In this document: in pieces, positions 51,711 through 58,984 of the stretch
How positions within the stretch are numbered: position 1 is the first letter of the stretch
How the letters are laid out: each line of letters begins with the position of its first letter
DNA from: an uncultured Bacteroidales bacterium
Lineage (GTDB): Bacteria > Bacteroidota > Bacteroidia > Bacteroidales > Muribaculaceae
Direction: 5' to 3'
NCBI GenBank assembly: GCA_902793405.1
Contig: CADBDH010000021.1
Span: forward strand, 20,600 to 84,599
DNA length: 64,000 bases
Position numbers and translations under genes: made by a program
The notes under the pieces: model-generated
What the model saw: only the letters and a program-made list of their open reading frames with translations
What the model was told of the DNA's origin: nothing
The model's database searches: none

Positions 51711-52907
51711 CTACAGTAATCTTTTAAGTTCTTCAATATCGGGTAATGCCTTGCGGTAACGATCAGGCATATCCTTGTTGGTTGTGTATGTCGCTACACC
51801 CATCGGCTTGCTATAGTCCCGTATCACAAATTCAACAAAATCATGGTCGGCACTTTTACAAAGAACTATTCCTATAGACGGATTCTCATGCGGTTTTTTC
51901 ACTTTCGCATCAAGAATGCTTAAGTATCCCATCAATTGACCGAGGTATGAGGTCTTGAATGCTCCGGTCTTGAGTTCAATCACTACAAGAGCATTTAATT
52001 CTCGGTTAAAAAACAGCAAATCAGGAAACTGCTCAATGCCATAAGCCTCAAGATGATACTGATTACCGATGAAAGCAAAATCATTGCCAAAGGTCATGAT
52101 AAATTCCTTGATGTTCTGAATAATCTGTTGTTCTACAACACGTTCATCAACATCAATGGATTCTCGTTCACCAATCTCCTCCACATTGATAAAATTGAGC
52201 AAGTATTCGTCTTTAAACATCATCACGGCCTTGCGTGCCTCTGTTGTATTAGGAATCGTTTGGCCAAAGTTGTTGGGTATCAGTGATTGATGTTCGTGAG
52301 CCGATTCCTTAATGAGTTGACCCAATTTATCTGCCGAAAGATGTTCCTCGACAGTTCGATGCAAATAATAATATCTGGATGATAAATCTTTTATTCCTTC
52401 GATAATTCTTATGTGATGAGTGAACGGTACTCTGAAAAAATCGTCAACCGGAAAATCTCCCGTTACAGGCACTTGCAGACTATAGTCTATGTCTATAATA
52501 CTGTCTGACTCATCTTGGTCTAATTCGCCAATTGCAATTGGCGAATTAGTAAATTGCTGGTTACCAGGTTTTTGAATTTCGCCAATTGCAATTGGCGAAT
52601 GTGTATCAAGAAAGCTCCATTCCTCATAGAACAGTCGCATATTTTTTAAACTTGATACAGAAAACCCCCTTAGACCAGGCAGTTCCTTGCGCAATCGACC
52701 ACTAATGGCCTGAAGGGCACCTGTTCCCCAAACACCCTTGCGTGTGTTCAATGCAAGATAACGGCCTATCGCATAATAGAGTGCCAGTTGCACCCGATTA
52801 ACATCCTTAGCCGCTTCGTATTGTCCCTGCAAGATAGCTGTCTTGATAGCTGTTACAGCTTTCAAGATGGGATTGTCGTCATTCTGATTTTGTTCAATAC
52901 TAGACAT
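51711..52907 (-). CDS. DUF1016/YhcG-type PDDEXK nuclease-like protein
   Basis: 398 residues. N-terminal DUF1016 part (QLALYYAIGRYLALN; LPGLRGFSVSSLKNMRLFYEEW) and C-terminal PDDEXK part (FAFIGNQYHLEAYGIEQFPDLLFFNRELNALVVIELKTGAFKTSYLGQL, with D...ExK). GC is clearly lower than the surrounding core genes, consistent with transfer. The linker contains two copies of SPIAIGE encoded by near-identical DNA palindromes (52521-52548 and 52578-52599). A TAACTTTG box with TTTG 20 bp upstream lies at 52930-52937. Family members are linked to DNA restriction or repair, but no function is established. Confidence 0.88.
   Translation of the reverse strand: MSSIEQNQNDDNPILKAVTAIKTAILQGQYEAAKDVNRVQLALYYAIGRYLALNTRKGVWGTGALQAISGRLRKELPGLRGFSVSSLKNMRLFYEEWSFLDTHSPIAIGEIQKPGNQQFTNSPIAIGELDQDESDSIIDIDYSLQVPVTGDFPVDDFFRVPFTHHIRIIEGIKDLSSRYYYLHRTVEEHLSADKLGQLIKESAHEHQSLIPNNFGQTIPNTTEARKAVMMFKDEYLLNFINVEEIGERESIDVDERVVEQQIIQNIKEFIMTFGNDFAFIGNQYHLEAYGIEQFPDLLFFNRELNALVVIELKTGAFKTSYLGQLMGYLSILDAKVKKPHENPSIGIVLCKSADHDFVEFVIRDYSKPMGVATYTTNKDMPDRYRKALPDIEELKRLL
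52521..52599 (-). repeat. two palindromes inside the DUF1016 coding sequence
   Basis: A 28-bp perfect palindrome at 52521-52548 (half-site TAATTCGCCAATTG) and a 22-bp perfect copy at 52578-52599 (half-site TTCGCCAATTG). Both are read in the same frame as SPIAIGE. Confidence 0.9.
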
Positions 52908-52929
52908 GCGGATTGATGTTAACGGAGGG

Positions 52930-52937
52930 CAAAGTTA
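52930..52937 (-). promoter_or_regulatory. -7 element of DUF1016 gene
   Basis: TAACTTTG on the minus strand, with TTTG about 20 bp upstream, 22 bp before ATG 52907. Confidence 0.6.
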
Positions 52938-52964
52938 TAGAAATCCTGTGAATTGGACAAATAT

Positions 52965-53828
52965 TTAGGATTGAATGAGCTCTGCCTCGATCCAGCGGGG
53001 GACGCTGTCGGCGGTGTTGGGGCCGATGACCTCGCTGGCTGCGGCTTTGACCTCGGGAAAGGCATTGCCCACGGCGACGCTGTGGTCAGCGGCCTGCATC
53101 ATGGCGATGTCGTTGCGGTTGTCACCGAAGACCACCACACGCCTGGCGCCCACCTCGCGGGCCAACTCGGCGATGGCGCCCGCCTTGCTGGTGCCGGCAG
53201 TGAAAATCTCGAGGTAGCCCTCGCTCTCGTCAAAGATGTCGTGGTAGAGCATCACCGAGCAGGTGGGAACCGATGCCTTGAGGTCTCCCGCAATGGCTTT
53301 GAGCACAGCATATTTGTTCATCGAGAAGATGAGGAGCGCCTCGTCATCGCTGTGACGGTATTCACGGTCATCGAGGAAAAACTTCTTCAAGGGAAGTTGC
53401 TGACGCGCAGCGATAAACCTCTCCTCCTGGGGCGACAGAGGACCATAGTGATGGGTGTGCAACAGGCTGCTGCCATGGCGGCGATAGATAAACGGGTGGG
53501 CTCCACGGCGGTCAAACACGTCGGCCACGGCATTGACCGTCATGTCGTCGATGCCTCGCGTGTGCTCGTAGCAACCCGTCACGGGATTCCACATGGCCGA
53601 GCCGCCGATGACGATGAACGGCAGCCGTGCATGCACCTCTTGCATCAGAGGCACCACCGTAGCCGGCGTGCGAGCCGTGGCAACGGTAAACAGGCCGCCC
53701 AATTCCCCGATGATGCGGTTGAGCGTGGCTACAGTCACAGCCGACAGCTGCGAGTCCTCGCCCAGCAAGGTCCCGTCCAGGTCGCTCACATAGAGCGTCG
53801 GTCCATTCATTTCATGGCTAAATATCAT
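52965..53828 (-). CDS. HAD-superfamily Cof-type phosphatase
   Basis: Up to 287 residues; ATG 53828 and ATG 53810 (MNGPTLYVSDLDG) are both in frame, and the promoter at 53834-53841 is so close that 53810 is more likely. Motif I YVSDLDGTLLGE, motif II-like FTVATARTPA, motif III Lys in TSKAGAIAELARE and motif IV VVFGDNRNDIAMMQAAD. The cap is of C2B type. Such enzymes hydrolyse phosphorylated sugars or cofactors; the substrate is not predictable. Standalone gene. Confidence 0.88.
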   Translation of the reverse strand: MIFSHEMNGPTLYVSDLDGTLLGEDSQLSAVTVATLNRIIGELGGLFTVATARTPATVVPLMQEVHARLPFIVIGGSAMWNPVTGCYEHTRGIDDMTVNAVADVFDRRGAHPFIYRRHGSSLLHTHHYGPLSPQEERFIAARQQLPLKKFFLDDREYRHSDDEALLIFSMNKYAVLKAIAGDLKASVPTCSVMLYHDIFDESEGYLEIFTAGTSKAGAIAELAREVGARRVVVFGDNRNDIAMMQAADHSVAVGNAFPEVKAAASEVIGPNTADSVPRWIEAELIQS

Positions 53829-53833
53829 GACTG

Positions 53834-53841
53834 CAAAGGTA
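53834..53841 (-). promoter_or_regulatory. -7 element of HAD phosphatase gene
   Basis: TACCTTTG on the minus strand, ending 5 bp before ATG 53828. Confidence 0.55.
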
Positions 53842-53926
53842 TAACTTTTTCAAAAAACCGTAGTCCTTCCCATCCCAGAATCAAGATTTGTCACTACCTT
53901 TGCCCCTAGGCTTTAAACAAGAATAG

Positions 53927-54337
53927 ATGATGATTCATAAAATTATTCATAAAGAAGAAGCTTTCAATATCATTGGGGCGGCAATGGAAGTCCATAATGT
54001 TGTTGGATGCGGCTTTACCGAACCTCTTTACCAAGATGCACTGGAAGAAGAGTTGAACTTGCGAAATATTCCTTATGAAAGAGAAAAGACTTACTATTTC
54101 ACTTACAAAGGAAAACGCTTAGATAAGACTTTCAGACCTGACTTTGTCTGTTATGACAAGGTAATCGTCGAATTGAAGACCGTAGACGAAATCTCGGATG
54201 AGCATTATGCTCAAGTGTACAACTATTTAAAGGCAACAGGAATGCAACTTGGACTTCTTATCAATTTTGGCAAGAAATCGCTTGAATACAAGCGCATTCT
54301 CCCCAACTCAAAATGGAACCAAGAGCCTACAGAATAA
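53927..54337 (+). CDS. GxxExxY-type protein
   Basis: 136 residues. The defining motif is GCGFTEPLYQDALEEEL (GxxExxY, residues about 27-33). It is followed by a PDDEXK-like core (DKTFRPDFVCYDKVIVELKTVD, D...ExK) and YLKATGMQLGLLINFGKKSLEYKRI. These small nuclease-like proteins are scattered through Bacteroidales genomes; no function is established. Low GC relative to neighbours. Intergenic CTACGAATTA repeats follow directly downstream, as commonly seen near this family. A TACCTTTG -7 box lies at 53895-53902. Confidence 0.9.
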   Translation: MMIHKIIHKEEAFNIIGAAMEVHNVVGCGFTEPLYQDALEEELNLRNIPYEREKTYYFTYKGKRLDKTFRPDFVCYDKVIVELKTVDEISDEHYAQVYNYLKATGMQLGLLINFGKKSLEYKRILPNSKWNQEPTE

Positions 54338-54341
54338 CTGT

Positions 54342-54525
54342 CTACGAATTAAACGAATTAGACTAATTTTTTTATTTGAAACAATGATTCAAAATTAGTT
54401 GAATCCGGAAAATTCGACAGTATAAAAAAGAGACCAATTAACTACTTAATAACTATCTACGAGTAAAACGAATTATGATTAACTTGAATGCGAATGCCAA
54501 TTAGCTTAATTCGGTTAATTCGTAG
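54342..54525. repeat. CTACGAATTAnnCGAATTA repeats
   Basis: Copies at 54342-54360 and 54457-54475 (plus) and 54507-54525 (minus). The first and last can pair to fold the whole 184-bp spacer between the GxxExxY gene and sodB. Confidence 0.75.
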
Positions 54526-54546
54526 ACAAACAAAAAAAAGAGGATT

Positions 54547-55164
54547 ATGATGATGAAGCAGACAATGCCTGTAGAAGGGAAGTTTGAATTGATGACTTTG
54601 CCTTATGCTCCCGACGCTCTGGAGCCGATTATCAGTGCCAATACGCTGGCTTTCCACCATGGCAAGCACTTGGCAGCCTACGTGAACAACTTGAATGCTG
54701 CGTTGCCCGGCAGTGGCTTGGAAGGCAAAGCCCTTGAGGAAGTGGTGCTTAACGCACAAGGCGGCATGCTCAACAACGCTGGACAAATCCTGAACCATAA
54801 CCTGTATTTCTCACAGTTTATGGCTCCAAAGGCCGACAACGCGCCCACGGGACGCCTGGCTCAGGCCATCAACGAGGAATTCGGGTCGTTTGAGGACTTC
54901 AAGAAGACTTTTGCTGGAGCAGGAGCAACACTATTTGGTTCGGGATGGGTTTGGCTCAGCGCCGACGCCAATGGCAACCTGAGGATTTCACAAGAGCCCA
55001 ATGCGGCCAACCCCATCCAGCATGGCCTGCGTCCGCTGCTGACGATGGACGTGTGGGAGCACGCCTACTACCCCGATTACCAAAACCGTCGCCCCGACCA
55101 TCTGGCCGCCCTGTGGCAGATTATCGACTGGGACGTAGTGGCAGCACGATACGAAGAAGAGTAA
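54547..55164 (+). CDS. sodB: superoxide dismutase (Fe/Mn family)
   Basis: 205 residues; starts ATGATGATG, so 54547 or 54553. Converts superoxide to O2 and H2O2. Metal ligands are visible: His in FHHGKHLAAYV, His in QILNHNLYF, and Asp plus His in MDVWEHAYYPDYQNRRPDH. FGSGWVWL is the usual family core. No signal peptide, so cytoplasmic. The gene at 55174 begins 9 bp downstream and may be cotranscribed. Confidence 0.95.
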   Translation: MMMKQTMPVEGKFELMTLPYAPDALEPIISANTLAFHHGKHLAAYVNNLNAALPGSGLEGKALEEVVLNAQGGMLNNAGQILNHNLYFSQFMAPKADNAPTGRLAQAINEEFGSFEDFKKTFAGAGATLFGSGWVWLSADANGNLRISQEPNAANPIQHGLRPLLTMDVWEHAYYPDYQNRRPDHLAALWQIIDWDVVAARYEEE

Positions 55165-55173
55165 AAATCGTCG

Positions 55174-56157
55174 ATGAAAAGGGCGTTTTTTGTGGTTTTG
55201 GCACTATTGTGCCTGGCTGGCACGGCCACCGCTGGCGACAAGGTGAACGAGCGATGGCAACAGGCGGTGCTCGCCGCCATCGACTTGTTTCCCGATAGGG
55301 GAGGCTACTACACGGGCGGGCGTCCCAACGACTTATTTGCCAAGACGACCTGGCGGGGCCTGCACGAGGCTTACCAGATGTCGCCTGGCGACGAGCGGCC
55401 GCGGTTTGACCCGATGCTGGCACAGCCGTCGTTCTGCTCGAGCGCGACCTACTCGGTCATCATCAAGGCCCTGCTCATCTGGGACACCAAGCACAAAATC
55501 AAGCGCGAAGCGTGGGTGAACATGAAACCCCGCGTAGGCATCGCCGATGCATTTAACCCCGACGGGGTGGGGCAGGACGACGGCGTGGGTTTCTGGGGAC
55601 GCGCCAATGCCAATGGGCCCGGACTGGGCGTGCTGGTGCGCGAACTGGGTGCAGGCTACAGTTTTACCGCATATCGCGGTGCCAAAAGCGAACGCAACAA
55701 GGAAACGCCCGATGAGCGCTATCTCACCGACGATGAATGGTGTACACTCGACATCTGGACACGCGCCATGCCTGGCGACCTGATGAAAATCTTCTGGAAC
55801 CGCAACGAGAGCCGCGGCAGCGACAGCGGCGCCATCATCGGCTGTAACGATGACAAGACCGCCGACCAGGAGGCCGGCCATAGCGTCATCTACTTGGGTT
55901 GTGAGGGCGATACGGTCACCTATTGGTCCTCGAACGGTCCTGGCAAGCACCCCGAACAGATGGGGTACAGCATAGGCCGCTGCCACAAGAACGACATCCA
56001 ACGCGTGGTATTTACCCGCATCACACGTCCCGAGCGCTTCAACAACGCACGAAAAATGGCGCCCACCGACGTGAACGCCTATCTTAGTGACCTCAACGGC
56101 AAGCGCCACAGCACCACCGCCGAGATGCTTATTCAGTTAGGAGTGAGTGAAAAGTGA
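55174..56157 (+). CDS. secreted protein, possible cysteine-peptidase/NlpC-P60-like fold
   Basis: 327 residues; signal peptide (MKRAFFVVLALLCLAGTATA). The mature part contains QPSFCSSATYSVIIKAL, with a Cys at a helix start. Further on are PGDLMKIFWNRNE and then EAGHSVIYLGCEGDTVTYWSSNG, with a His opening a beta strand. This Cys-then-His order with PGD before the His resembles NlpC/P60 or CHAP amidases, which cut peptidoglycan. The match is by pattern only; I cannot name the family. Starts 9 bp after sodB. Confidence 0.65.
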   Translation: MKRAFFVVLALLCLAGTATAGDKVNERWQQAVLAAIDLFPDRGGYYTGGRPNDLFAKTTWRGLHEAYQMSPGDERPRFDPMLAQPSFCSSATYSVIIKALLIWDTKHKIKREAWVNMKPRVGIADAFNPDGVGQDDGVGFWGRANANGPGLGVLVRELGAGYSFTAYRGAKSERNKETPDERYLTDDEWCTLDIWTRAMPGDLMKIFWNRNESRGSDSGAIIGCNDDKTADQEAGHSVIYLGCEGDTVTYWSSNGPGKHPEQMGYSIGRCHKNDIQRVVFTRITRPERFNNARKMAPTDVNAYLSDLNGKRHSTTAEMLIQLGVSEK

Positions 56158-56201
56158 GGAGTGAGGAGTTAGGAGTTGCTTTTGTCCTGGTACAACTCTT
56201 C

Positions 56202-56243
56202 ACTATTAACTATTAACTATTAACTATTAACTGTTAACTGTTA
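56202..56243. repeat. heptamer tandem repeat (ACTATTA)n
   Basis: Four ACTATTA and two ACTGTTA units in tandem. The array ends in the stop codon of the GIN-domain gene (minus strand). Confidence 0.8.
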
Positions 56244-57023
56244 ATTCTTCAGGCCTGAGACATCTACCTTGCCACTGCCTGCGATATCCTCGTCGTGGGA
56301 GCCCACCTTGCCGCGCAAGATGACGTCACCCGAGCCGGCAATATCGCTCTTGACATGGTCAACATTGAGGTTGCTAAGTGTGATATTGCCCGAGCCGGCA
56401 ATCTCGTTTTTCACGTTCTTGCAGACAAGGCTAGCCACCTCGATATCACCCGAGCCGGCAATTTCACTCTTTACCTCATTGGCCTGGACTGTACCCAGGG
56501 TGATGTCACCCGAGCCGGCAATCTCCAGGTACAGATTCTTGCTGGAGAGCTGTGCGAGTGTGATGTCGCCCGAACCGGCAATTTCCAATCTGATATCGTT
56601 CACGGTCAAGGCTTTGGGTGCCGAGATTTTTCCTGAGCCTGCCAGCTCAAGGGCGCCAACCATGGGCGAGGTGACAAAGATCTGCAAGCCCTTAAACGTG
56701 TCGCCAGATTCATTCTTGCGCTGGTCAATGGTCAAGTCACCATCCTTGACATAGATGGTCATCTTGCCGAGCTGCTCGGGCGTGCCCTCGACACGCACGC
56801 TGTGGTTCTCGCCCTGCTCAAAGATGACATTGAACGGTCCTACTACATCTACCACATCAAACGCATCCATCGACGTTACCTGGCCCACCTGATGCACCTG
56901 GGTGGGCGTGTCGTTGGTGTGGCCGCCAAAATTCCAATCCTTACCGTCAATTTTTACACGCAGGCATGACGACATCGTCATCACAACCAGAGCCAAGAGG
57001 CTCATTACCAATACCTTTTTCAT
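56241..57023 (-). CDS. GIN-domain (DUF2807) lipoprotein with seven 20-residue repeats
   Basis: 260 residues; lipobox TMSSC with Cys near 20. The N-terminal part has DAFDVVDVVGPFNVIFEQGE, typical of head GIN domains. Residues about 135-255 consist of seven units, each opening with AGSG(D/K/N), at a nearly constant 20-residue spacing (EIAGSGDI four times, then variants). This builds a right-handed parallel beta-helix. The family is abundant in Bacteroidota envelopes and often linked to sigma-factor loci; function unknown. An ECF-like promoter precedes it (57058-57087). Confidence 0.9.
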   Translation of the reverse strand: MKKVLVMSLLALVVMTMSSCLRVKIDGKDWNFGGHTNDTPTQVHQVGQVTSMDAFDVVDVVGPFNVIFEQGENHSVRVEGTPEQLGKMTIYVKDGDLTIDQRKNESGDTFKGLQIFVTSPMVGALELAGSGKISAPKALTVNDIRLEIAGSGDITLAQLSSKNLYLEIAGSGDITLGTVQANEVKSEIAGSGDIEVASLVCKNVKNEIAGSGNITLSNLNVDHVKSDIAGSGDVILRGKVGSHDEDIAGSGKVDVSGLKN

Positions 57024-57057
57024 ATCTTATCCAATGATTAATTGTTAGTTTCTATAC

Positions 57058-57087
57058 TATAGACGCACGAGCCCCCAAAAAAGTTTC
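57058..57087 (-). promoter_or_regulatory. possible ECF-type promoter of the GIN gene
   Basis: On the minus strand GAAACTT (57081-57087) and CGTCTATA (57058-57065), with 15 bases between GAAACTT and CGTC. No TAnnTTTG box is present. The arrangement resembles -35 AAC / -10 CGTC promoters of extracytoplasmic-function sigma factors. Confidence 0.45.
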
Positions 57088-57278
57088 AGAAAAACGAGTT
57101 TTTTTTAAATATTTACCCTAAAAAAGTAGGACCAGTAGAGGTGCAAAATCTGTGCAAACCGAACACCATGATGCTTGCATCGATGGTTGAGGTGCCGCAA
57201 ATTAATCTAAAATCTTGCGTCTCAAGTGTATGTGATGTCTATCTTCTGCAAAACCTAATGCTACTCATCCCGAATTAT

Positions 57279-58015
57279 CACCCGAAGGGTGCCCTTTTAG
57301 TAACCCCGCCAAGAAGGCTTCCGAAGCGTAGCGAGGATTGCCGGTTGGCGGGGATATGGCAACTCCCCATTTCTGTCGCCTTCGGCGACCCCAGAGCGTC
57401 AATCTTTCAGGAAGTACTTGTCATCAATTTCGCCACCACCGTCAAGAATGATTTTCCTGTATTCCTCAGCAAAGGATGTTTGCCGGTGATGTTCTTTCTG
57501 GTTGATGATATACTGCTTAACCACAGGAATTTGCTCCTTGGAATAGGTAAAAGCGGCATAGCCTTCTCCCCAACCTGCGAAAAGCGGAAACAAGGGATTG
57601 TGCTTCATCCATCCATTAGTGGCATATTTCAGGCCCCTGACAAACTCAGCTACTGCTAGGTCTGGAGGAAGTGAAACAAGGATGTGCACATGGTCAGGCA
57701 TACCACCAATGCGGTACAACTTTGCACGATGACGAGTGGTGTAACCGTAGGCATAGTCATAAAACTCACGTTCGTGTGCCTCATCGATAGCGGGAATGCT
57801 TCGATAAGTGCGGAATACGATATGATAGACGAGGTTGGTGTAACTCATAACTCGACAAAGATAACACCAATGTTCAAATTGTGCAAACACCGCAGCAATG
57901 GGGTCACCTACGGCGACATTCAGGTGTTCTCTACTCCCCCTTGCCATCGTTCTCCTCACTATGCTTCGGATCACGATTGACAAGGGGGTTACTCAAAGAT
58001 CACCCTTTGGGTGAG
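57279..58015. mobile_element. IS200-type element with REP-like structured ends
   Basis: A Y1 transposase gene flanked by related inverted ends. Both ends hold CACCC-GGGTG hairpins (57280-57292; 58001-58013) and GTAACCCC (57300-57307; complement 57985-57992). Each also has a C-run/G-run stem (57304-57312 with 57345-57353; 57936-57943 with 57981-57988). Inside the stem is TCCGAAGCGTAGCGAGGA or a close variant. The exact boundaries are not certain. Only one copy is in the window. Confidence 0.75.
57399..57848 (-). CDS. tnpA: IS200/IS605-family Y1 transposase
   Basis: 149 residues from ATG 57848 (MSYTNLVYHIVFRTYRS). The longer frame to 57983 adds 45 residues unlike the family and is rejected. 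The HUH motif is HVHILVSL (near residue 70) and the nucleophile is the Tyr in VVKQYIINQKEHH near residue 122. WGEGYAAFTYSKE is a standard family segment. Y1 enzymes move single-stranded DNA and recognise hairpins at the element ends. Such hairpins are present on both sides here. The frame is intact. Confidence 0.9.
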   Translation of the reverse strand: MSYTNLVYHIVFRTYRSIPAIDEAHEREFYDYAYGYTTRHRAKLYRIGGMPDHVHILVSLPPDLAVAEFVRGLKYATNGWMKHNPLFPLFAGWGEGYAAFTYSKEQIPVVKQYIINQKEHHRQTSFAEEYRKIILDGGGEIDDKYFLKD

Positions 58016-58153
58016 ACATGCCATAAAACAATGACTTGATTATCATCGTAGTCGTATTAATAAATAATAACGAAGGGTGGGCGCTTTCCCCTCAACGGGA
58101 GCGCCCACCCTTGCGATGTGGATTTATGTTCTGTTTAAGAACTTATCAACTGA
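57849..58153. other. intergenic: right end of IS element and operon 4 terminator
   Basis: 57849-58015 belongs to the IS200-type element. 58016-58072 is AT-rich with nothing recognised. 58073-58112 is the terminator of operon 4. 58113-58153 carries no feature. Confidence 0.6.
58073..58112 (-). terminator. terminator of SusCD operon 4
   Basis: AAGGGTGGGCGCT pairs perfectly with AGCGCCCACCCTT; on the minus strand CGTTATTATTTATT follows. Confidence 0.85.
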
Positions 58154-58951
58154 TTACAGCGGATAGGTGAAGATGAAGCGACCAAGGTACAGGTTGCTGC
58201 CGTTCACGAGCAGGTGGTTCACGTCATAGGTATCACCATCCTGATCGATGAAGCAGTAGTCCATATAGTTCTCGGTATCATAGTAGCACCTGTAGCCCCA
58301 GTAGTTGAGGTTCCAGTAACCCTCGGGAACAGTGATGCTGCCATCGTCGTTGAGTCTGAACTCAAAGTAGGTACCGTTGGCGTCACCATAGATAACCTGA
58401 CAAGGATCAACGATGCGATAGATGTTGGTGCGCTCTGCATTGATTACAGGAACGTCAGCCTCCCAGCCATCTTCCCAGTTATAGTCAATAAAGTGGCACT
58501 TACCGGCATCAATCCAGTTGTAGTCGCAATGTACGAGAACATTGGTAGCGGTGATCTGCTCACCAAACTCCTCGTTGACGGTTGCGGCATCGGTGCTCGA
58601 CAGCGTGACAGTACCTTTGTAAAGAGTACCGGGCTGCATATTGCTAACCACAACAGTGGCATAGGCAATACCCTCACCCTGGGCGAAAGTTACCTGATTG
58701 CTCTTCAGGGTCATACCCTCAGATTGATCACTCAAGGTAACATTGGCAGTATAAGCGCTATTGGTCTTAGCACGGGTAATGGCAACAGGCACCTCGATAT
58801 TGGCTTCCTTGGTGAGAGTGCTCTGCTCCTCCACCATGAAACTGATGTTATCCACCTTGGGCTCGTAGATGGCGCCGATATTGTCGGTATCGCAGCTGGT
58901 CAAGCCAGCAGCGACAATTGCCAATCCTAAAATATATTTACCTAATTTCAT
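58154..58951 (-). CDS. accessory surface lipoprotein of SusCD operon 4, Calx-beta-like
   Basis: 265 residues from ATG 58951 (MKLGKYILGL); a TTG three codons upstream is in frame but weaker. Lipobox AGLTSC. Residues about 30-130 look like a Calx-beta/Ig-type domain (NISFMVEEQSTLTKEANIEVPVAITR; NQVTFAQGEGIAYATVVVSNMQPGTLYKGTVTLSS). The C-terminal half is rich in Tyr, Trp and Asn with acidic turns (YNWEDGWEAD; FEFRLNDDGSITVPEGYWNLNYWGY), as in ligand-binding surface domains. Third gene after susC and susD, the usual SusE/F-like position. Ligand unknown. Confidence 0.8.
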   Translation of the reverse strand: MKLGKYILGLAIVAAGLTSCDTDNIGAIYEPKVDNISFMVEEQSTLTKEANIEVPVAITRAKTNSAYTANVTLSDQSEGMTLKSNQVTFAQGEGIAYATVVVSNMQPGTLYKGTVTLSSTDAATVNEEFGEQITATNVLVHCDYNWIDAGKCHFIDYNWEDGWEADVPVINAERTNIYRIVDPCQVIYGDANGTYFEFRLNDDGSITVPEGYWNLNYWGYRCYYDTENYMDYCFIDQDGDTYDVNHLLVNGSNLYLGRFIFTYPL

Positions 58952-58984
58952 AATATTCAATTAGTTAATGTGATTAAACATTCT

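Noticed and set aside
56300-56640. CRISPR-like regular repeat
   Set aside because: The 60-bp period comes from in-frame AGSG units of the GIN lipoprotein and has no spacers or cas genes.
57849-57983. Longer N-terminus of the IS200 transposase
   Set aside because: The 45 extra residues do not resemble the family; the Met at 57848 starts the standard YHIVFRT segment.
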